6,365 nt of DNA from an uncultured Clostridia bacterium (lineage in GTDB: Bacteria; Bacillota; Clostridia; TANB77; CAG-508), in contig CALXZW010000073.1 in assembly GCA_944393345.1 (NCBI GenBank), positions 1 to 6,365 of the forward strand, given 5' to 3'. Positions 1 through 5,621 of this stretch are shown piece after piece. The notes below the pieces were generated by a model. That model saw only the letters and a program-made list of their open reading frames with translations. It was not told the origin of the DNA and made no database searches. The translations under genes were made by a program, and so were the position numbers. How positions within the stretch are numbered: position 1 is the first letter of the stretch; every line of letters begins with the position of its first letter.

Positions 1-43
1 TTTCATTTCCAATTAAATTATCATCAATTGTATTATTATTCAA
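1..43 (-). CDS. N-terminal fragment of an unidentified leftward gene (TTG start, runs off the left edge)
   Basis: Read leftward, a TTG at 43-41 opens a frame with no stop to the window edge, giving 14 codons: (M)NNNTIDDNLIGNE. The start is supported by a strong GGAGG site 8 bases upstream and, further upstream, by an excellent promoter and a terminator that closes the preceding gene. No ATG or GTG lies at a suitable distance from the GGAGG, so TTG is the best start. Fourteen Asn/Asp-rich residues are too few to assign a family, and I do not propose a function. The gene would be transcribed independently of the 88-residue ORF upstream. Confidence 0.6.
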   Translation of the reverse strand, partial: MNNNTIDDNLIGNE

Positions 44-51
44 ATAAAATT

Positions 52-56
52 CCTCC
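52..56 (-). promoter_or_regulatory. Ribosome binding site selecting a TTG start
   Basis: The minus strand reads AAAAGGAGGA, a near-perfect Shine-Dalgarno sequence. The GGAGG core is 8 bases from the TTG at 43-41. This spacing is what decides the start codon of the gene leaving the left edge. Confidence 0.65.
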
Positions 57-103
57 TTTTATTGAAATTTTTAATAGTTAAAATCATCTCATTTTTTTGT
101 TAC

Positions 104-132
104 ATATTATCAAACTTTTGTTCTTTTGTCAA
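104..132 (-). promoter_or_regulatory. Sigma-A-type promoter with extended -10
   Basis: On the minus strand a perfect TTGACA -35 box (127-132) is followed after exactly 17 bases by TAATAT (104-109), which matches TATAAT at four of six positions. A TGA triplet immediately precedes the -10 box, giving the TGn extension. The predicted transcript start is near base 97, leaving a leader of about 54 bases before the TTG start at 43. This is the best sigma-A match in the window. It sits directly downstream of the terminator of the previous gene, as expected for a new transcription unit. Confidence 0.75.
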
Positions 133-165
133 TTAGTTTACATCCAATTATTAGAAATTTTTTTT

Positions 166-203
166 AAAAAATAAGTATTAGCATTTACACTCGCTAATAC
201 TTA
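166..203 (-). terminator. Rho-independent terminator after the 88-residue ORF
   Basis: An 11-base perfect inverted repeat (TAAGTATTAGC at 172-182 with GCTAATACTTA at 193-203) encloses a 10-base loop. On the minus strand the stem is followed by a run of six Ts (166-171). On the plus strand no T run follows, so the element acts leftward. The stem is AT-rich and only moderately stable, which is usual for DNA of this composition. It ends transcription coming from 275-541 and insulates the promoter at 104-132. Confidence 0.75.
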
Positions 204-274
204 AAAATCACCTCTAAAAACACAAATTATATCTATCTTCTATTACAATTTTTTATATATTCAACTGTATGTAT

Positions 275-541
275 TCAGTCATGACTTTGATTTCCATGAC
301 CTCCTTCATAAGGTCTTTTAAATGCAAATCCTACTGGAATTGGTTTTCCATAAATATATCTCTGACTATTCCAACTTTGCATTGTTCTCTTTGTTGTCCA
401 TAATATATTACTTTTACTTGCTCCCCTAAATTCTCTTACTTTTAATGTTCCATTTGTATTATATGGCATAGGTTCTGCTTCTCCTCTATAATATGTTTCC
501 ATCCTATCCGTATCATTATTAAAAACTAATATCTTAGCCAT
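275..541 (-). CDS. Truncated M15-type peptidoglycan-binding/carboxypeptidase-like protein, N-terminal region only
   Basis: The 88-residue product has no signal peptide or membrane segment. From memory of the family, its sequence (MAKILVFNNDTDRMETYYRG at 1-20, then PMPYNT at 24-29, EFRGASKSNILW at 37-48, and RYIYGKPIPVGFAFKRPYEG at 61-80) closely resembles the opening of clostridial proteins that continue into an M15 D-Ala-D-Ala carboxypeptidase-like domain, often with peptidoglycan-binding repeats. In those proteins the GGHGNQS stretch leads into an S-x-H-x-x-G-x-x-x-D type zinc motif. Here the frame reads GGHGNQSHD and stops, so the zinc site and everything after it are missing. No continuation is seen in any leftward frame before the terminator at 166-203. 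A GGGAGG site (551-556) lies 9 bases from the ATG, so translation is plausible. It could be a decayed remnant or a retained short product; without zinc ligands it should not be a peptidase. The M15 assignment rests on recall and was not searched. Confidence 0.6.
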   Translation of the reverse strand: MAKILVFNNDTDRMETYYRGEAEPMPYNTNGTLKVREFRGASKSNILWTTKRTMQSWNSQRYIYGKPIPVGFAFKRPYEGGHGNQSHD

Positions 542-575
542 AAAAATAATCCTCCCATTTATAGTTTTCTGTACT

Positions 576-604
576 ATTGTATGAAAGGATTTAATTTTTG
601 TTTA
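576..604 (-). promoter_or_regulatory. Candidate promoter of the 88-residue ORF; -10 resembles the sporulation sigma-E/K type
   Basis: The minus strand carries CATACAAT at 576-583, reading on as CATACAATA. This fits the known CATACAnT (sigma-E) and CATAnnnTA (sigma-K) -10 patterns. Read as sigma-A instead, TACAAT (576-581) has a weak TAAACA -35 box (599-604) 17 bases away, which overlaps the stop codon of the gene upstream. No convincing sigma-E -35 element is seen. The predicted leader is about 28 bases and includes the GGGAGG site at 551-556. Confidence 0.4.
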
Positions 605-1399
605 CTTTTTCTTTCTTATATAAGATATTATTGAAATTAAAAAGAGTATTTCAACTATAATTAAATAAATAAATATAAATTTGCTAAAGTTATATATATA
701 AGACTTTTGTGGATTATTTTTGAAATAATAAATTTCTATTACTTTGTAGTCTCTTAAATTAACATTATCTTCAATTCCATAAACAGTCCATATATCACTA
801 TTTATATATCTCTTGCCATCAACATAGTATTCATATTTTACTTTTGTATGAACTCCGCCTCCTCTAAGTCCTGATATTTCCCTTTTTTCTTCTAATACTT
901 TAGCTTCAACTATAATTGCTGAATCAGTTATTTGTGTAACAAAGTATGGCATTGAATATATTATGTGAAATGAGATTAAACTTAAAACCATAATAAATAT
1001 CCATATTCCTGGATATTTAATGTTTACCGTAAAAATAGCTTTTCTTTTTTTCTCATATCTTTTTTTTAATTCTATTTGCATTTTTTCTATATCTTCATAT
1101 TTTAAATTATATTTTTCTTTATTATCTATAAAGAATCTTATATTTTTAGTATCTTTAAAATACGGAAATAATTCTTTTAATTTATTATCTTCTTCTGCTA
1201 ATTTCTTAAAATATTCTAAAACATCACTGTTTTTTTCTACTTTTTCTATAATACAATAATATAATTCTTCTATACTAAGATTTTCCGAGTCTTTGATTTG
1301 TAAATTATTGCATAATTCTATAATTTTTTCTTTATCCTGCAAATTTTTTATAAATTCATTTAAAATTTTTTTATCAATTTCTAATTCTTTTTTTTTCAT
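602..1399 (-). CDS. Two-TM membrane protein with DUF3592-like domain and N-terminal helical region
   Basis: This 265-residue protein has three parts. Residues 1-125 are charged and Lys/Glu-rich, probably helical, with no recognisable motif. A hydrophobic segment at about 131-150 is followed by a beta-rich domain (158-236) and a second hydrophobic segment (240-260) ending in RKKK. The middle domain shows the DUF3592 pattern: an AxVxE opening (IIVEAKVLEE), then VKYEYYVDGKRY (187-198), and IEIYYFKNNPQKS (221-233), like the family's VxYnPxNPxxS. DUF3592 has no established biochemical role. The positive-inside rule and the flanking TMs suggest that the N-terminus and C-terminal tail are cytoplasmic and the DUF3592 domain external. 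It starts 13 bases after the sortase stop, with only a weak AAAGG ribosome site, so it is probably co-transcribed and translationally coupled. No terminator is seen before the 88-residue ORF downstream. Gene call sure; domain assignment moderate. Confidence 0.8.
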   Translation of the reverse strand: MKKKELEIDKKILNEFIKNLQDKEKIIELCNNLQIKDSENLSIEELYYCIIEKVEKNSDVLEYFKKLAEEDNKLKELFPYFKDTKNIRFFIDNKEKYNLKYEDIEKMQIELKKRYEKKRKAIFTVNIKYPGIWIFIMVLSLISFHIIYSMPYFVTQITDSAIIVEAKVLEEKREISGLRGGGVHTKVKYEYYVDGKRYINSDIWTVYGIEDNVNLRDYKVIEIYYFKNNPQKSYIYNFSKFIFIYLIIVEILFLISIISYIRKKK

Positions 1400-1412
1400 A
1401 TCTATAACCTTT

Positions 1413-2150
1413 TTAAATTTCCCTTGCTTTTACTATAACTCTTCTTTTACTATCATTGGTACAGGTTATTAATGTGATTTCTTTTTGTCCATTTGTATGT
1501 TGTGATGTACAACTTGTATCTGTAGGGTCTACTTCAAATTTATCATACACAGAATAACTCATTGTATTTCCTGTAGATAAATTTGTTATTTCTATAATAT
1601 CCCCATTTACTAATGTAGGTACTTTGCTAAAAAATCTTGAATTTCTATAATTGTGCCCTGTTATACAAAAATTTCCAACCTCATTTGGATCTGCTCCCCA
1701 AAATTTTGTAGGTGATATTTTTAATAGAGCTTCAGTTTCTTCTACAGAATCTGTCTCGCCATCTAATATAGGATATGTAACACCAATTTTAGGGATATTT
1801 ATTGTTGCAATTGTTGTATATCTAAAACCTCCTGGTGCAATTTGTATTTCCAGTTTTACTTCTACTGGTTCTTCTTTGTTTAACTCTTCGGTTTGCTCAA
1901 CATCATCTAAAACTATTACTAATGCATCACTATCTGCTATTGTATTATCTTTTTCTTGTTCATCTATATCTGCCAAGATTTCTTGAGAAACCTCTTCACT
2001 TTTATTTCTATCATACTCTGCATAAATATATGCAGATGTTAATGTTAAAAATAAAAAAACAGATAAGAAAAATTCTATTTTATATGCTTTCTTTTTTCTT
2101 TTTAATTCTGGAGTTACATACAATTTTTTTGTTATTAAAATTTGATTCAT
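1413..2150 (-). CDS. Class D sortase (LPXTG-type cysteine transpeptidase)
   Basis: Sortases cut a C-terminal sorting motif in secreted proteins and join the protein to peptidoglycan on the outer face of the membrane. This 245-residue protein has a basic cytoplasmic tail (KRKKKAYK, 17-24), one N-terminal membrane anchor (about 26-44), a strongly acidic linker (45-100) and a sortase beta-barrel (about 108-245). The catalytic residues are visible: His166 in TGHNYRN, Cys230 in LITCTND, and Arg236 or Arg237 in KRRVIVKA. The strings ATINIPKIGVTYPIL (115-129) and KFWGADPNEVGNFCITGHNY (149-168) are typical of clostridial class D enzymes. The length is normal and nothing is missing. AAGGAG lies 6 bases before the ATG. 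It is first in a probable two-gene unit with the DUF3592-like protein. No sorting-signal substrate is encoded in this window, so its target is unknown. Confidence 0.9.
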   Translation of the reverse strand: MNQILITKKLYVTPELKRKKKAYKIEFFLSVFLFLTLTSAYIYAEYDRNKSEEVSQEILADIDEQEKDNTIADSDALVIVLDDVEQTEELNKEEPVEVKLEIQIAPGGFRYTTIATINIPKIGVTYPILDGETDSVEETEALLKISPTKFWGADPNEVGNFCITGHNYRNSRFFSKVPTLVNGDIIEITNLSTGNTMSYSVYDKFEVDPTDTSCTSQHTNGQKEITLITCTNDSKRRVIVKAREI

Positions 2151-2181
2151 ATTTTTCTCCTTAATTATAGACTTATTTATA

Positions 2182-2190
2182 ATTATAACA
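2182..2190 (-). promoter_or_regulatory. Extended -10 promoter of the sortase gene
   Basis: The minus strand reads TGTTATAAT: a perfect TATAAT (2182-2187) preceded by TGT, the TGn extension that can replace a -35 box. No good -35 hexamer lies 16-18 bases upstream. The predicted start near 2175 gives a leader of about 25 bases before the sortase ATG at 2150. No convincing terminator separates this from rsmA, so read-through from rsmA is also possible. Confidence 0.6.
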
Positions 2191-2246
2191 TATATTAGAC
2201 TATATTAAAATACTTTTCAGTCAATTTACAAATATTATTTTAAAAT

Positions 2247-3110
2247 TCAACTCTTGCTTATACAATTTGCAATACTAGCAAAATCTTGTAAAGAAAGTTT
2301 TTCCGCTCTTATATTCTTATCTAATTTTATTTCCTTTAAAATTTTTTCTGCTTCTTCTTTGCTTGAAAATATTTTAGAATTAACTAAGCTATTCACTAAA
2401 GTTTTTCTTCTTTGTGAAAATGCTAATTTAATTATTTTAAACATTAATTCTTCATTTTTTACTTGTATAGGTTTTTCTTTTCTTAATTTTAATTTTATAA
2501 CTTTAGAAGTTACCTCAGGTGCTGGTATAAATGAGCTATTAGGTACTTCTAAAATTTCTTCAGTTTCTGCATAATAATATATAGTATATGTAATTGCTCC
2601 TGTATTTTTTTTACCTGGTATAGCTATTAATCTATCTGCCACTTCTTTTTGAATCATAACTGTTATACTATCTAAATTTAACTCTTGTTCTAATAACATC
2701 ATTATAATTGGTGTTGTTATATAATATGGAAGATTTGCTACTACTTTTACATTTTGCAAGTTATATTTTTCTTTTTCTTTGTTTATTAATTCATTTAAAT
2801 TAACTTCTAATATATCTTGATTTAATATTTCTAATTTATCAAAATTTTTAAATCTATCTTTTAAAATCTCAATCATTCTTTTGTCTAATTCAACACAAAT
2901 TACTCTACCTGCTTTTTCAAGTAAATATTTAGTTAAAGTTCCTAATCCTGGACCTATTTCAATTACTAAATCCTCTCTTTTTATGTTACTTGATTCTACA
3001 ATATTTTCTATTACATTTGCATTGATTAAAAAATTCTGTCCTAACGCTTTATTGGCTTTTATATTGTATTTTTTCATTATACTTATTGTTTCTTGTAATA
3101 TATTTTCCAT
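2247..3110 (-). CDS. rsmA: 16S rRNA (adenine(1518)-N6/adenine(1519)-N6)-dimethyltransferase
   Basis: RsmA (KsgA) transfers four methyl groups from S-adenosylmethionine to two adjacent adenines in helix 45 of 16S rRNA, a late quality-control step in 30S assembly in the cytoplasm. At 287 residues it has the family length. Visible motifs in order are LGQNFL (23-28), the SAM-binding EIGPGLGTLT (51-60), the acidic VELD (73-76), QDIL with Asp99, the catalytic NLPYY (126-130), FIPAPEV (194-200) and FSQRRKTL (231-238). All expected motifs are intact. The start at 3110 is supported by a GAGG site 6 bases upstream and by the normal distance to LGQNFL. It has its own promoter in the divergent region shared with the PBP gene. 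Loss of this enzyme is known to give kasugamycin resistance in other bacteria. Confidence 0.96.
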   Translation of the reverse strand: MENILQETISIMKKYNIKANKALGQNFLINANVIENIVESSNIKREDLVIEIGPGLGTLTKYLLEKAGRVICVELDKRMIEILKDRFKNFDKLEILNQDILEVNLNELINKEKEKYNLQNVKVVANLPYYITTPIIMMLLEQELNLDSITVMIQKEVADRLIAIPGKKNTGAITYTIYYYAETEEILEVPNSSFIPAPEVTSKVIKLKLRKEKPIQVKNEELMFKIIKLAFSQRRKTLVNSLVNSKIFSSKEEAEKILKEIKLDKNIRAEKLSLQDFASIANCISKS

Positions 3111-3141
3111 CCTTTACCTCATTTTTAACATATTTTTATAC

Positions 3142-3170
3142 ATTATATTTCATTTTAGATTGTTTTACAA
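3142..3170 (-). promoter_or_regulatory. Sigma-A-type promoter of rsmA
   Basis: On the minus strand TTGTAA (3165-3170, four of six matches to TTGACA) is followed after exactly 17 bases by a perfect TATAAT (3142-3147). The predicted transcript start near 3135 leaves a leader of about 25 bases that contains the GAGG site of rsmA. Confidence 0.65.
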
Positions 3171-3187
3171 GTTTTATTTGTTTTTTA

Positions 3188-3216
3188 TTGATTTTTGGGT
3201 AATTTTAATGTAAAAT
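3188..3216 (+). promoter_or_regulatory. Sigma-A-type promoter of the PBP gene
   Basis: TTGATT (3188-3193) and TAAAAT (3211-3216) are separated by exactly 17 bases, matching consensus at four and five of six positions. The predicted start is near 3223, leaving a leader of about 27 bases with GAGG (3239-3242) 7 bases before the ATG. The -35 box lies 17 bases from that of the divergent rsmA promoter, so the two face away from each other back to back. Confidence 0.5.
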
Positions 3217-3249
3217 ATCTTTATAATTTTTAACTAAAGAGGCGATATT

Positions 3250-5583
3250 ATGAATGAAAAAAGTAAAAAAAATGAAAATAATAAATTAAACAAAAAATTA
3301 CATATAGATAAAAATTCACCTAATTCAAATTTAATAAAAATCAATACAAACTTTGAAGCCAAAAATTTTATATATTCCAAAAAATTGAAACTTACATTTT
3401 TTGTTACAATTTTAATTTTTGCTCTTTTAATTTGTAGAATTGGATTTTTACAATTTGTCCAAGGGAGTGAATTAAAAGAAAAGGCATATAATCAACAAGC
3501 TATAAATCAAATTATTAGTCCCAAACGTGGAAATATCTATGATTCTACTGGAGAAGCTTTAGCAATTAATTCTCAGGTTGATACTATTACAATTAATCCT
3601 TCTAAAATAAAAGGTAAAAATGATGAAGAAACTAAACAACTTAAAGAAAAAGTTGCTAAAGGATTATCAGAAATATTTGCTCTAGATTATAACGAGACTT
3701 TTAAAAAAGTAAATAGCACTTCTTCTGTTGAAACTATCATAAAAAAAGTTGAGAAAGATAAAGTTGATGAATTAAAAAAATGGATGAAAGATAATGATAT
3801 CTCTGCTGGAATAAATATAGATGAAGATTTCAAAAGATCTTATCCATATAATAATGTTGCATCACAAGTTATAGGATTTTGCGGCACGGAAAACCAAGGT
3901 TTAAGTGGAATAGAATCAAAATGGAATTCTGTTTTAACTGGTACTCCAGGAAAAATTGTTAGTTCTAAGGATGGTAGTCAGCAAGAAATTCCAAATTCTG
4001 AAGAAACTTATATTTCAGCAGAAAATGGAAGTGATTTAACTTTAACTATTGATCTTAAAATTCAAACTATTGTTGAAAAGTATTTGAAACAAGCTGTTGA
4101 AGATATAGGATGTAATAAAGGTGGAAATGTCATTGTTATGAATCCTAAAAACGGAGATATTTTAGCTATGGCTACTTATCCCGATTATAATTTAAATGAT
4201 CCACATACTCCAAATTCTGTTTTAGCTGAAACCTACGATTCGCTTTCTCAAGAAGAAAAAAATGAAAGTTTGTATAGAATGTGGTCAAACAAATCTGTTG
4301 CTGATACTTATGAACCTGGATCTGTTTTTAAAGTTATTACATCTGCTGTTGCATTAGAAGAAAACATCACAACTCCTAATAAGGAAGGTGATTTTTTCTG
4401 TAATGGATATGAAGAATTTGAGGATGCTTCTCGTTCAGAACCACTTAGAATAAAATGTTGGAGCCCTACTCCTCATGGTTCTCAAACATTAACTGATGCG
4501 CTTTGTAACTCTTGTAATCCTGCTTTTATGAAACTAGGTGCAAGAATAACTGCCCCTACACTTTATAAATATTATAGTGCTTTTGGGTTATTTGAGTCTA
4601 CTAATTCCGGACTTTATGGTGAACAATCCAGCATATTCCAAAAATTAGAGGACGTTCATGAGGTTGAACTTGCAACAATGTCTTTTGGTCAAAGACTTAA
4701 TATTACTCCTCTACAAATGATTACTGCTATAGCAAGTATTGCAAATGATGGAGTTTTAATGCAACCTAGAATTGTAAAACAAATTACTAATACAGAAACT
4801 GGAGCTGTTACCGAAATACCTGTAAAACAGGTACGTCAAGTTGTTTCTAAGGAAACTGCTGAACAAGTAAAGGGAATGATGGAAGCTGTTGCAACTGTTG
4901 GATCTGGAAGACACGCTGCGGTTACAGGATATAGTATCGGAGGAAAAACTGGTACATCTGAACCAATTTATACTAATTGGGAAGCTGGATATGTTGCTTC
5001 TTATGTAGCAATTTCACCAGTAGAAAATACTCAAGTAGTATTACTACTTACATTATATGATCCTCCAAAAGAAAAAAATCAAGGTGGTACTGTTGCTGCT
5101 CCTGTAGTTTCACAAATGTTATCAGAAATTTTACCTTATCTTGGTGTTCCTTCTAGTTCTGATGCAACTAATAGTACTAACCAAAATAATTTGATAGTAG
5201 TACCTGACATTAGAAATAAAACTATTTCAGAAGCCGAAAAAATTTTAAAAGAACAAGGATTTACGGTAAAAACTTATACTGATGGAGATAAAAATAATGT
5301 TTTGGTGCAAGATCAAAACCCAAAGCCAGGTGCTGAATTACCAAAAAATTCAATCATTATATTATATGGAGAAAATAATACAGTTTCTACTTCTGTTTCT
5401 GTTCCTGATTTAAAAGGAATGAACTATACACAAGCTTTGAATACTTTAAAATCAAAAAACTTAAATATTTCTGTTGAAGGTTCTGGAACAGTAATTACTC
5501 AAGATTATTCAAAAGATGAACCTGTACCAGAAGGAACAATAATTAAAGTTACATTAAAACAAGGTTCTTCAAACTTACACTAG
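3250..5583 (+). CDS. Class B penicillin-binding protein (D,D-transpeptidase) with two C-terminal PASTA domains, SpoVD/PBP2x-like
   Basis: Class B PBPs cross-link peptidoglycan stem peptides outside the cell, working with a SEDS glycosyltransferase in division, elongation or spore cortex synthesis. The 777-residue protein has a Lys/Asn-rich cytoplasmic tail (1-45), a membrane anchor (about 48-66), a dimerisation domain (about 86-240) starting with PKRGNIYDSTG, and a transpeptidase domain (about 260-630). The three active-site motifs are intact: the nucleophile Ser358 in SVFK, SCN at 421-423 and KTGT at 566-569. After a Ser/Asn-rich linker come two PASTA repeats (about 646-708 and 715-772), which in this family bind muropeptides or stabilise the enzyme. 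The usual RGxIxDRxG has Ser in place of the second Arg. PASTA repeats fit SpoVD (sporulation) or PBP2x/FtsI-like (division) proteins, and the sequence alone does not decide. It lies outside the usual mraW-ftsL-murE cluster, between rsmA and ispH, and has its own promoter and terminator. Confidence 0.93.
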   Translation: MNEKSKKNENNKLNKKLHIDKNSPNSNLIKINTNFEAKNFIYSKKLKLTFFVTILIFALLICRIGFLQFVQGSELKEKAYNQQAINQIISPKRGNIYDSTGEALAINSQVDTITINPSKIKGKNDEETKQLKEKVAKGLSEIFALDYNETFKKVNSTSSVETIIKKVEKDKVDELKKWMKDNDISAGINIDEDFKRSYPYNNVASQVIGFCGTENQGLSGIESKWNSVLTGTPGKIVSSKDGSQQEIPNSEETYISAENGSDLTLTIDLKIQTIVEKYLKQAVEDIGCNKGGNVIVMNPKNGDILAMATYPDYNLNDPHTPNSVLAETYDSLSQEEKNESLYRMWSNKSVADTYEPGSVFKVITSAVALEENITTPNKEGDFFCNGYEEFEDASRSEPLRIKCWSPTPHGSQTLTDALCNSCNPAFMKLGARITAPTLYKYYSAFGLFESTNSGLYGEQSSIFQKLEDVHEVELATMSFGQRLNITPLQMITAIASIANDGVLMQPRIVKQITNTETGAVTEIPVKQVRQVVSKETAEQVKGMMEAVATVGSGRHAAVTGYSIGGKTGTSEPIYTNWEAGYVASYVAISPVENTQVVLLLTLYDPPKEKNQGGTVAAPVVSQMLSEILPYLGVPSSSDATNSTNQNNLIVVPDIRNKTISEAEKILKEQGFTVKTYTDGDKNNVLVQDQNPKPGAELPKNSIIILYGENNTVSTSVSVPDLKGMNYTQALNTLKSKNLNISVEGSGTVITQDYSKDEPVPEGTIIKVTLKQGSSNLH

Positions 5584-5590
5584 ACATATT

Positions 5591-5621
5591 AAAAGATAGA
5601 GATTATTCCTCTATCTTTTTT
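5591..5621 (+). terminator. Rho-independent terminator of the PBP gene, overlapping the 3' end of ispH
   Basis: An 11-base perfect stem (AAAAGATAGAG at 5591-5601 pairing with 5609-5619) with a 7-base loop ends in a run of six Ts (5616-5621), placed 8 bases after the PBP stop codon. On the minus strand the same stem ends in four Ts, so it may also terminate ispH, more weakly. The right arm of the stem is the coding sequence for the last residues of IspH, and the ispH stop codon lies in the loop (5603-5605). Confidence 0.8.

Noticed and set aside
208..216. AGAGGTGA on the minus strand, resembling a ribosome binding site between the 88-residue ORF and its terminator.
   Set aside because: No ATG, GTG or TTG follows at a usable distance; the sequence runs straight into the terminator stem.
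2200..2246. AT-only inverted repeat (TTAAAAT and ATTTTAA) just after rsmA as a possible terminator.
   Set aside because: The stem has about 7 A/T pairs, a loop of over 20 bases and no clear T run, so it is within chance for this composition.
1020..3213. Several plus-strand open frames of 79-111 codons opposite the leftward genes (for example 1651-1986, 1835-2164, 2254-2574 and 2881-3213).
   Set aside because: They lie antisense to well-supported genes, or overlap them, and have no proper ribosome sites. Their Phe/Leu/Ile/Ser-rich products are typical of reading AT-rich genes on the wrong strand.
3222..3227. Perfect TATAAT upstream of the PBP gene as the -10 box.
   Set aside because: The best -35 candidate (TTGGGT at 3195-3200) is 21 bases away and there is no TGn extension. 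The pair at 3188-3216 has correct spacing.
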